Positions 50,160 to 60,600 of a DNA stretch of 64,000 nt are shown piece by piece. The notes under the pieces are model-generated. The model was not told the DNA's origin. It searched no databases and saw only the letters and a list, made by a program, of their open reading frames with translations. A program made the translations under genes and the position numbers. This stretch comes from Canna indica (Eukaryota > Streptophyta > Magnoliopsida > Zingiberales > Cannaceae), in the NCBI GenBank assembly GCA_034359265.1, contig CP136893.1, positions 21,956,001-22,020,000 on the forward strand, given 5' to 3'. Each line of letters opens with the position of its first letter. Position 1 is the stretch's first letter.

Positions 50160-51202
50160 ACCTTTAATTGTGTGAGTTAGGTTACGATCAGGTTGTCATG
50201 TTAATTATTTCAACCAACGGTCAAAGACTATCATTCTTTTATAATATATTTAGTTATCTATTTGATTCGAGAATTCGATCTATGCATTGACTGTAGTTTT
50301 CCTGAAATGGATTTTGTGTTAATATATATATACACACAAGAAGTGATGATTTATTAATGGGTTGTTTGGTGATCTGCAGTGGCAGCTGACAACGTGAAAA
50401 CTGAAAAGGGACCACTCTTTGCATGGCAGCGTGCATGGAACGGTAGTTGATCGAGCAGTAATTAACAGTGCACGTTGAAACGAAGATAACTACTATTATT
50501 AGCTGGTTTCGCAACAAATATATATGTTATTGTTTGAACTAAAATACTAAATTCAAAGAGATCAATAGATTTTTGTTTGGTCTAACTTAACTATGCATGT
50601 AAAGGGCATTCATTATTTTTGTTTCTGTGGGAGGTCAACTCCGATAAGAAAATAAATTAAATAAATAACACAAGAGCACCATTATGGAAGAAACTCATTC
50701 ACTACTCAAGTTTGTCCATAAACCAGGTTGATCTTTACAAGTGTTCGACATAAGTTACTCTAGCAATCATTCTCTAGCTCAAACAAGTCTAGATTGATTT
50801 GACTATTAACTCTCAGTGCTGGTTGATTTCATAGGATCAATAGAGATAAAATAAAATATTTATTTTAATTCATTATTTATTCAGTGCATTGATTAAAAAA
50901 ATATATAATAATAATATAAAATTAATATGATCGATATTCTATGTACATCGAATTTAAAAAATTCATATTCAATTCATTCTTATTTATTATTCAATATTAT
51001 CTTATTCTATCCCATGAAACGGTCAAAATTTTACTATTTAAACGGTCAAAATTTTACTATTGATTCTATCATTCATGATTTTATATATTTGAAATTAAGA
51101 ACGTTAAGTTATACACGTACTTTAAATTTTGATATTGTTATTTATAAAATGTATAATTTCTAAATGATTTATATTTATTAATTATTGAATATATATATAT
51201 AT
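50160..51202. other. AT-rich spacer upstream of the ANR gene
   Basis: No gene seen. A 22-bp direct repeat (AAACGGTCAAAATTTTACTATT) occurs twice in tandem near 51018-51060. Confidence 0.6.
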
Positions 51203-51296
51203 GGGTAAATTACACTGACCTCCCCAAAGATTTTGTGAAATTACACTAATCTCTCCTCTATTTATTCAGGTGACACTCACCTCCCCTATAGCTAAC

Positions 51297-52013
51297 TATC
51301 ACGAGCCAATTGTTTTTGTGCGGAAGAACCCCGTGCGGCACCCTTGCATTCCGTGCAAGGGATAAGCCTTAATCCCGAATCCGTCCCGAATTGGGCTTCC
51401 CGACTTAACATCGCGGGGCATACGTTGGACCATATGCCAACCTCGCATTTCATGTCCGCCCCCCCAAAAAACCATGTTGGCCGAATGATTTTTGAAGGCA
51501 TAAAGCAAAAACAACATTACAGGACTATGGACGCAAGAAAATATAAAACCGGGTGTACGACGAGCTCCGCAATTATCTTGGGCGAAGAACGACATGTCGC
51601 ATGCCCATATGGGCCACTCGTTCGTCTCCGCCCAAGGCAACTGTTTTGTTTGCCAACGCTCTCCTACATTATACATGAGACCCCTAACCCCCAAGTGCCA
51701 CCCCCAAGGTTCCCAAAAGCACGAGGAGCATGACAAAATCGTGTCCATCGACATGGTGATTTTCCATGGCCACGGCCATGACGAATTCACACAAAGTGCT
51801 CCACTAAGCCGTAACGCACGCACCAAGTGTCGAATGGACTCGAAATGCATCCAACTCGTACCATGGGTCCCCCGGGGATTGCACAAGAGGTTTTACAAGT
51901 ACGAACTAGAAATAAATGCAAAATTACATGGATGCGAAAATATATTTACAAATATGTAGGGAACAATCCGTCATGATTCGTCGTCGCTCGAGCGCATCGA
52001 AAAGTCCCTAACA
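51297..52013 (-). repeat. 3' LTR of element D
   Basis: 717 bp, closely similar to 53661-54346. It includes about 35 bp at the element-outer start (TGTTAGGGACTTTTCG...) that the other LTR lacks. Confidence 0.87.
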
Positions 52014-52275
52014 TCCTCCCCCACTTCAAGCTTCGACGTTCTCGTCGAACTCACCTCGGCCGCACCGCCTTTCTGGCATAGGCTGCAATTGCTGAAGTGA
52101 ATTCTTCACAAGTAGTCGAAGGGAACACCGCCTGAGTAACGACATGCCGCAGTGGGGCCGCAACATGTCAAGTTTTGCCGTGTGAAGTCCGCCACCAGGA
52201 AATGACTAGTTGGAACATCTTTGAGTTTCATCATCTCCTGTTGTTGCGAGAAAGGGCTTTGAGATTTCCAAACTC

Positions 52276-52740
52276 GTTGCTGGGCAATGAAAGTCTCAGA
52301 CTTGTGGAGCAACCGAGTGATGTTGAACAACTTTCGCTTGAAGGGGCACCAGCGTCGTTGAGCAACGCTCACTTGAATGGACACCGAGAAGTAGCTACTG
52401 TGTTCACCAAGTCTTGATGTTGCTGGGCTATGAGGGTCCCAGGCTTGTGGAGCAAACGAGTGCCGTTGAATAACATTTGCTTGAAGGAGCACCAGCATCG
52501 TTGAGCAACGCTCGCTTGAATGGACACCGAGAAATAGCTACTGGGTTCGCCAAGTCTCGATGTTGCTGGGCTATGAGGGTCCCAGACTTTGTGGGGCACA
52601 CGAGCGCCGTTGAGCAACGCCCGCGTGAAGGAACCCGAGAAATGGTTACTCAATTCACCAAGTCCCATTTTTGCTGGACAATGAAAAGTCCCAGACTTAA
52701 GGAGCATACGAGCAACGCTCGTCTCAGATAACATCTGGGT
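52276..52740. repeat. 143-bp tandem repeat inside element D
   Basis: Units starting (G)TTGCTGGGC lie at 52276, 52419 and 52562 (143-bp spacing), with a shorter fourth unit near 52671. Each contains GGGTCCCAGACTTGTGGAGC and GTTGAGCAACGCTCGC-like text. Confidence 0.9.
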
Positions 52741-52827
52741 GCCGTTGTGCAACACCCAAGTGATGAGTAGTTCCGTGGATGCACCACACTAGAGCCTTGC
52801 CTCCACTGCCACTTTGAGCCGATCTCT

Positions 52828-52989
52828 GCTTGCTCACTCGCCCCCCGCAGGAGTCATGGTGTCCTCCTCCGAGCCCATCTCAACGAGCTTCAAGTCTTAC
52901 GGATCACAGCTTGCTCACTCACCCCCCGCAGAGGTCATGGCGCCCTCCACCGAGCCCATCTCAACGAGCTTCAAGTCTTACGCTGCTCC
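52828..52989. repeat. 81-bp two-copy tandem repeat inside element D
   Basis: GCTTGCTCACTCRCCCCCCG occurs at 52828 and 52909; both units end GAGCTTCAAGTCTTACG. Confidence 0.88.
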
Positions 52990-53099
52990 TCGATCACGAC
53001 TTGAGGGATTTTCTCCAACCGGGTCACAACGTCCGCGAACTCTTCGCACTAAGAGCATTGCTGCCACACCACAGCTGTTCTTTACTTGTGCTTGGTTCA

Positions 53100-53620
53100 G
53101 ACGTTTCAATCTTGCGACTTAAGAGCCATCTGCTCTGCGCACAAATCTTGCGTCTTAGAGGCCATCTGGCCATGCGCACCAACCTTGCGTCTTAAAGGAC
53201 ATCTTGCCATGCGCACAAATCTTGCGTCTTAGAGGCCATCGGCCATGCGCACCAACCTTGTGACTTAAGGGCCACTAGCCCTGCGCACCAACCTGGCGTC
53301 TCACGAGCAATCTGCTCTGCGCTGCGTCTTAGGGGACATCGCCCTGCGCACCATACTTGGCGACTCACGAGCCATCGGCTCTGCGCTGCGACTTAGGAGA
53401 CAACGCCCTGCGCACATCTTTGGCGACTCATGAGCCATCAGCTCTGCGCTGCGACTTAGGGGACAACTCCCTGCGCACCATCTTCGCGTCTTATGAAATA
53501 GTCTACTATGCGCACAATGTGCGTCTTACTAGAGATTTGCTCTGCGCACACGTCTTAAGAGCCATCTGCTCTGCGTGCAAATGACTTTGCGTCTTAGGGG
53601 ACAACGCCCTGCGCAAAAGT
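53100..53620. repeat. Short-period repeat array (CTTGCGTCTTAGAGGCCAT...CTCTGCGC)
   Basis: About nine to ten degenerate units of roughly 50-60 bp built on GCGTCTTAGRGGCCATC and CATGCGCAC / CTCTGCGCAC. It is the third repeat module inside element D, next to its primer-binding site. Confidence 0.85.
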
Positions 53621-53660
53621 CATGATCTTCAGATCCATCAATGCAGGCTCTGATACCAAC

Positions 53661-54346
53661 TGTCACGGGCCAATTGTTTTTGTGCGGAAGAGCCCGTGTG
53701 GCACCCTTGCATCTCATGCAAGGGATAAGCCTTAATCCCGAATCCGTCCCGAATTGAGCTTCCCGATTTAACATCGCGGGGCACACGTTGGACCATGTGC
53801 CAACCTCGCATTTCATGTCCGCGCCCCCAAAAAACTATGTTGGTCGATTGGTTTTTGAAGGCATAAAGCAAAAACAACATTATAGGACTATGGATGCAAG
53901 AAAATATAAAACCGGGTGTAGGACGAGCTCCGCAATTGTCTTGGGCGAAGAACGACATGTCGCATGCCCATATGGGTCACTCGTTCGTCTCCGCCCAAGG
54001 CAACCGCTTTGTTTGCCAACGCTCTCCTACATTATACATGAGACCCATAACCCCCAAGTGCCACCCCCAAGGTTCCCAAAAGCACGAGGAGCATGACAAA
54101 ATCGTGGCCATCCGACATGGTGATTTTCCATGGCCACGACCATGACGAATTCACACAAAGTGCTCCGCTAAGCCGTAACGCACGAACCAAGTGTCGAATG
54201 GACTCGAAATACATCCAACTCGTCCCATGGGTCCCCCGTGGATTGCACAAGAGGTTTTACAAATACGAACTAGAAATAAAGACAAAATTACATGGATGAG
54301 AAAATATATTTACAAATATGTAGGGAACAATCTGTCATGATTCATC
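53661..54346 (-). repeat. 5' LTR of element D (start truncated)
   Basis: TGTCACGGGCC at the inner side; the primer-binding site lies directly next to it at 53647-53658. The outer side stops at ATGATTCATC without the terminal TG. Confidence 0.87.
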
Positions 54347-54820
54347 AAGAGGTTTAGTGAAATTACACTAATCTCCCATCTATTTATTCAGGTGACACTC
54401 ACCTCTCCTATAGCTAACGGTGTTAAATTGAGTCGGTTAGTAATGTGATTTCTATCTTATGCTCCTTGTTGAAAATTATTAAAATACATGCATAAAATAA
54501 TTAAATAAATATTTTAAAAATAAAAAAATGAAATGAATTATTTTATTTTAAAAATAATTTTAAAATAATTTTTTTGAGAGAAATAAAAATGACATAAGAG
54601 TATTTTTGTCATTTAAAAAAAAACTATAAATATTTTAAAAATGTCATTAGTGAGCATGTACAATGCACATAACAAACACTCCACTAATAATTTTCGTTAG
54701 TAAGGGAGGTCTGGGTAATTTTTTGCAAAATCTAAAGGGATTATAAAATAAAATTACAAATAAAGAGGAGGTCAATGTAATTTTACTAAACATCAAAAAA
54801 AATCAGTGTAATTTATTTCG

Positions 54821-55713
54821 TATATATACACACGTAAAATACTTTATTAATAATGTAAACTTAGCCATTTGACCAAATAAAACTTTTGTACTGTCTAAGA
54901 ATCACAATATTTTTGTGAATTGGTACTAAATATACTAATTTTTATTATAAATATACATAGTTTTTATCTAAATATACTAATTTTTACTCAGTTTTACTAA
55001 TCTTTTACTCACTTCCAAAAAAATAATAATTTAAAAAGAATACTTGAGATACTTGTTGTATACAATTGTGTGGTGATCAATAAACACTCCTCCACGAAGA
55101 CTATTTGGTGCCACATAAGTTTTGTCCCCTTTTGGCTTCCTACTCGTCTCCCTTTTTACCAACAGGTCCTCTCGCTCCGCCGGATGCTAACAATCTTGAG
55201 GATGAACATGTTTCCAAATTGTCGAGACAAATCGAATTTCAAATTGGGTTTAAAATATTTTCAAGTTAGATCAGTTGAACAATATGTTTTACTTGAAAGG
55301 AAGGAAGAGAAAAAAAAAATGATAGGAGAAAAAAGGAAACTAATTTTTTTTTTCTTTATTTACTTTTAGAATGAATAAAGGGAAAGAAAAAAATTCACTT
55401 TCTTTTTGTCATAAAATCTTCCATTTAAAATTGAGTATAAACAGAAGGAAAATTAAACAAATCCTCAGACTTTATTTCATATCTCAATTCATATCCTACC
55501 AATGAATTATTATCAATCATAAATTGGTATGTTTTTTTGTATCATTATCTTTTTAATTTGTGGACACGTGGCAACAATTCATCGATAGAGTATAAACTGA
55601 GACATGAGATGAAAACAGAGGATTTTCATCTATCAGGGATGACAATTCGTCAATTCTCTTACTCACATTCACTGTTTCAATTCAAACCTTACCAATAAAT
55701 TACTATCACATTC
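54821..55713. other. AT-rich spacer
   Basis: No gene supported. One reading frame (55070-55369) has no recognisable domain. Two related stretches ('caattcatatcctaccaatgaattattatc' near 55485 and 'caattcaaaccttaccaataaattactatc' near 55680) form a diverged direct repeat. Confidence 0.5.
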
Positions 55714-56735
55714 GGGGTGTTTGGTTGACCGCAAGTACAAATACTGCAACTAGAATTGTAGTATTTAGATAATAAATTTATTAGGTTGGTTGCAAAAATA
55801 TTTTGCAGCATTTATTAGTTGTAATTTATATTTTTAATATCATTTATGGGCCGCAAATAAAATTAAAAATTTCGCAATATAGAATTGCGGGCTGCAAATA
55901 TAATAATTTAATTATTAAAAAATAATTAATTTTAACGACTTAGAGTCGTCGGATGAAGACATGATAAATATCAAAGTTATAGGTTTTTGTGCGCTGAACG
56001 TGATGGTAGTGTTAGATTTTAGATCTGATGTCGTTTGATAAATTTTTTAAAATATATTTTCAGTATTGTACAAAAATTAAAAATTATTAAATTATCAGAC
56101 TAGGTCTGGCAAATCGTGTCGGGCCTAAGTTTTCGGCCTGACCGAAAAAAAATTCGTGCTAGGCCTAGCCCGAAAAAATTCGTGTCCAGCCCAAAAAAAT
56201 TCGTGCATAGCCCAGCCTGTCTCGGTTCGAAAAATTCGTGCCCAACTCGGCTTGTCCCGACCAGTCCTGGCCTGAAAAAATTCGTGCCCAACTCGGCCCA
56301 AAAAAATTCGTGCCCAGCCCGACCCGAAAAAATTTGTGTTCGTCCCGACCGGGCCCGGCCCTGCCAGAAAAAATTCATGTCCGCCTGGCCCAGAAAAATT
56401 TGTGCCCGACCCGGCTTGACCCGAAAAAAAAATCATGCTCGGCCCGACCCAAAAAAATTCATGCCTGCCCCGGCCCCGAAAAAAACCGTGCCCGACCCAG
56501 TCCGAAAAAATTCATGCCCGACCTGACTTGGTCCGAAAAAATTCATAAAAGGCAAGTTACAAGTTGCAAATGTAATTGCAACTTTCATTTGCGGCAAACC
56601 AAACGCATGCAAATAAAAATTATAATTCTACTTGCGGATAACTAAACGGTAGACTGTAAAATTTATTTACGAGCATTTATTTTTGCTTGTAAATAAATTT
56701 TACAATATTTGCATATGCGGATAACCAAATGCCCC
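55714..56735. mobile_element. Terminal-inverted-repeat element carrying a minisatellite
   Basis: The ends GGGGTGTTTGGTTGACCGCA and, inverted, GGGGCATTTGGTTATCCGCA agree at 16 of 20 positions. No clear target duplication is seen. The arms include 'GCAAATAAAATT'-like words; the middle is the minisatellite listed below. The GGG-TTTGGTT type of end occurs in PIF/Harbinger-like and hAT-like plant elements; I cannot decide between them. Confidence 0.68.
56105..56550. repeat. Minisatellite (GCCCGRCCCGAAAAAATTCGTGCC)
   Basis: At least fifteen degenerate units of roughly 22-35 bp, each with an AAAAAATTCRTG core and a variable GCCCGACC stretch. The proline/lysine-rich and glycine/phenylalanine-rich open frames across it on both strands are by-products of the repeat. 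Confidence 0.9.
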
Positions 56736-57588
56736 TCGATGAATCTGATACATGGAACCAAGACAGAGACTTCTCATCATAGATGACAAGTCTCTTTTTT
56801 TTTTCTTACCTTTAAGTAAATAAATCATTTTTGTTTCTGATTTTTCTTTCCTTTCTAGTTTCTATTTGGCTTTTATTTATTTCGTTTATATTTTTCATCC
56901 TTCCCAATATATATACAGGCCTAATTCAAAATCCAATTTTCTTCCGGTGGCTTCCTTTCCTTTCTCCTCTATTTTCTCTCTCTCTCACGTTTCTTTTCCT
57001 TTCTCTCCTCCCATTTCCTTTTCACCCACTAAAGAAGCTTTTGGCATGTTCGATCAATTGACAGATACAACAGAGATACGTACCACATTGAACTCCTCGT
57101 GAGATGCAAGTCATGAATCCCTGGTTTTGCTCATTAATTAATCAAATAATACAAGAAGATCATATCACTTTTCTACCTTTTTACAATTATTTTAATTTTA
57201 TTATACTTTATTTTAATCCGCAATCACATGCAAGGGCTTTTGTTGGAGTTAAACTAACTTAGAATTCTGAAGAAAAAGGTTCTTTCTGCCTGCCACCTTT
57301 TCAATCGGAGTTATTCGTCTCAATCCATCTCCCAAAACACGAAGAAAATCTCTATGAGCCGCGCTCCATAGACAATCTCTGTGGAGTTAGCTCCGATGGC
57401 GAAACACAAATTTTAAAGCAGTTTTTATTTTATTTTAAGATTTGTGTTTCATTATCGGAGTCCGACTCCATAAAACTTTTCTATGGAGCCGGACTCCGTA
57501 ATAATGTTTTTCCAAAAACACGTGCATGCACCCTATTGACGCAGATTGCAAACAGTTTCAGATGAACTGGAAAGCCTAAACCCTGTCC
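56736..57588. other. Spacer upstream of the DFR-like gene
   Basis: No gene supported. It is AT- and TC-rich with an imperfect inverted repeat of 'atggagccggactccgtaat' wording near 57440-57505. Confidence 0.5.
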
Positions 57589-57595
57589 TATAAAT
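57589..57595 (+). promoter_or_regulatory. TATA box of the DFR-like reductase gene
   Basis: CCTATAAATCACC, 56-62 bases before the chosen ATG, with a pyrimidine-rich leader between them. Confidence 0.6.
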
Positions 57596-57650
57596 CACCA
57601 TTCTCCTCCTCCATTTACCTCCACATAAAACTTGGGCCTGAAGGCCAGCC

Positions 57651-60600
57651 ATGGAGATGGACGCCCCTTGCTCTGAGCTCGCCGGATCCGGTGCAAGGCC
57701 AATCCTCGTATGTGTGACTGGTGCAACGGGCTACATCGCTTCATGGCTCGTCGGCTCGCTGATCCGAAGGGGTTATGATGTTCACGCAACAACCAGAGAT
57801 GCAGGTGAGTCAACATATGATCCATCCTTTGAGTTAATTATATTCAATGAGTAAAAACGATGTGCAAAAAAACTCAAGGAAATGATCATGTTATAGTAGC
57901 AAAAATCTTGCCCTAATAAAGGAGGATGTTTAAGGTGTATGGCTCTGTGACTTGGAATCAGGGAAGGCATCATGGCTGGTGTCAGCATTGGGGGGATACA
58001 AGAGCAGGGTGAAGATTTTTGAAGCTGATCTCAACAAAGATGGAAGCTTTGATGAGGCAGTAAAGAATTGTCAATTTGTCCTCCATGTGGCTGCTTCCAT
58101 GCAATTTGACATCTCAGCTCAGGAAAATATTGGTATTTTTTTTTCTTTGTTTTGGCAAACTACAATTCATTTGCGTATGATTTAAAGACATTTTCAATTT
58201 GTATTATTCTGTCTGTTTCAAAATGAAAGAGACTGTATCTATTGCATTGAGAAATGAACAGATATATCGAGTAGTAGTAGACCAGCAAAACACCCCTATC
58301 AAATAGATTGATGTTTAAGTTATTCTTTATATCATTTTGTGCTTGAAGAGGAACAAGTGAAAACAAGGATACTGGAGCCAGCACTGAGAGGAGCAATCAA
58401 TGTCCTACAAGCTTGTGCAAGAGCAGGTTCAGTAAAGAGAGTAGTGTTTACATCTTCCATCAGTACCATCACTGGCAAAGATGATGCCGGTGATTGGAGA
58501 TCCATTATCGACGAATCGTCCTCCGAATCGATAACTCGAGTTTGGAAGATGAAGCCCAAAGGATGGGTATTTCAACTCTCCTTCTGTTCGGAGATGAATT
58601 GTCCACGTTCGATCTATTCTGAAGTGCTTAATTTGCTACATTGCATCATTGCAAATTGCAGGTCTACGTGATCTCAAAGCTGTTAACAGAGGAGAAGGCA
58701 TTCCAGTTTGCAAAGGAGAAGGGCATCGATTTGGTATCAATTATCCCACCCACAGTGGCTGGTCCGTTCCTCACTCCAAGTCTTCCTGCAAGCCTTAGAG
58801 TCCTGCTATCACCAATCACTGGTGATTCCCAACTCTACCTATATCCTTACTCTAATGAAAAGTTCTTGAATGCTGCTTAGGCCGGGCTTTGTTTCCTTCT
58901 AAAAAGGAACCTGGCATAGATGAAATGCTAAAACCATAGAGAAGTTACTCAAACTACCTACCATTTCTTTTTTTGAAAAGGAGAACCCTGCATTCTATTC
59001 AAGAGGTATGAAAGGTACAGGTATGGGGGGAGAGAGTACAAAATAAGTTGAAAAGTAAATAAACTACATTAAGATGAACAAAGTTCAAAGAAGCTGACCG
59101 CGGATGCGGCAAGAACTTGAGAAGTAGATGCCTGATCCCTGAATGCTCTAGAATTCCTCTCAAACCAAATATACCAACTCCAAATGAGAAGCAGACGCGC
59201 TCGCAAAGCTGCAGCCCGAGAAAGAGAAGCAGAAGCACCGTAAGACCTCCAAGGAGAACAGGATAGCGGGAAGAAAGAGATACGAAGAAGAGCCAAGAAA
59301 GCTTTCCACCCATCACAACTGAAAGAGCAAGCACAGAATAAATGATCATGAGTTTCCGAGCCATTCACGCACAGAAAGCAAGAGGTGTCACTAGCAATGC
59401 CCCAATGAAAGAGTCGATCTCTCGTTAGAAGCCGCTTCCTTAGTTTTAGCCACCCGAATAAAGAAATCTTGGGGGGTAGACGAATACGCCATAGGAAGCC
59501 AAGGCAACCATCTGGCACCCCACGATAAGTGAGCAACAAATAAAGGCTTTTAGTAGAGTAGAGACCATCCAAGGTCCATTTCCACCCAAAAGAATCATCA
59601 CCCCTCAAGTGTTGAATAGTTTCAAGATCTCGGGCCAGGGACAACAAGCTATCAGTATCCACCAAAGCAGAAAAAGTAACATCCCAGCCGATGCAAGACT
59701 CCTCCCTATCAAGGACTCGAGCCTCTGATATAAAGCATTTTGGATTGATGGCGAGGTGAAAGAGTGATGGAAATTTATCTGCCAAGGAAACCCCAGATAA
59801 CCAACGATCCGTCCATAACCTGATTCTATCACCAAAGTCGACCCGAAAAGTAAGACCAGGAGTAATCAAATCGAATAAGCCGCAAAGGTCTCTCCAGATC
59901 GGTGATGCCCTTCGATAGAAGGGGCCTCCATTCGTCCAAAGCCGAAAATCCCCATACAAGTTTCTAAGAATCCTGACCCAAACAAGATCGCTCCTGCAAA
60001 TCACCTTCCAAAGCCAAGAGCCGAGCCGCGCTAGATTACGAGCCTGTAAGTCCAGGATGCCGAGTCCTCCTTCCTTTTTAGAGCAAGTGAGTGAGTCCCA
60101 AGCCACCAGACTTCTGCCCCTCAAGGATAAACTCTCCTGGCCGACCCAAAAAAATTTCTTTCTCCTGCTGTCAATTCGCTTAATGACCCATTTTGGCGCT
60201 TTGAAGACGGAAAGGAGATAACCCGTCGAGGAAGTGATGACACTCTTAATCAAGGTAAGACGACCGGCCCTCGAAAGAATACGTCCGTGCCACCCGTTCA
60301 GTCTAGCATCAAAGCGGGAGAGAAACGCAAGCCAATCACTTTTGCACAGCCGTCCTGCACGAAGCGGAAGCCCCAAGTAAACAAGGGGCAACTCGGCGAC
60401 ACGACAACCAATGTCAGAAGCAAGTTGAGAAGATAAAACAGGGTCCTCCTTCAAGCATAAGACACTCGACTTGGCCAAATTCACCTTGAGGCCAGCCACA
60501 AGCTCGAAGCATTTGAGCAGCAAGAGTAAGTTCCTCAAACTGGAGCCATCATTTCTGCAAAAAAGGATCAAGTCATCTGCAAACATGAAGTGAGAAACAC

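Larger units (their letters stand above)
51297..54346 (-). mobile_element. Non-coding LTR retrotransposon D (LARD/TRIM-like)
   Basis: Minus-strand element: 5' LTR 54346-53661 (its first bases missing), primer-binding site TGGTATCAGAGC at 53658-53647, a 1.6-kb interior, a purine tract (AAGTGGGGGAGGA, near 52014-52028) and 3' LTR 52013-51297. The LTR ends are TG...CA, with the terminal CA changed to TA in the 3' copy. The interior has no gag or pol; it is built largely of tandem repeats. Reading frames in the LTRs occur in both copies on both strands and look fortuitous. Confidence 0.85.
51203..54820. mobile_element. Mutator-like MITE split by an LTR element
   Basis: The left end GGGTAAATTACACTGACC matches the inverse of the right end (TCAGTGTAATTTATTTCG) for about 14 bases. 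The outer flanks tatatatat/tatatatac are compatible with a 9-bp duplication but are low complexity. The arms contain 'GGTCAGTGTAATTTTAC'-type words. The MITE sequence is interrupted at 51297-54346 by LTR element D. Confidence 0.72.

Noticed and set aside
51344..51959. Open reading frames of 120-195 codons on both strands
   Set aside because: They lie in an LTR and recur in its partner copy at 53661-54299 with changes that do not respect codons; no domain is seen.
56100..56645. Proline-, lysine- and arginine-rich reading frames over 100 codons
   Set aside because: They are translations of a minisatellite and appear in several frames at once.
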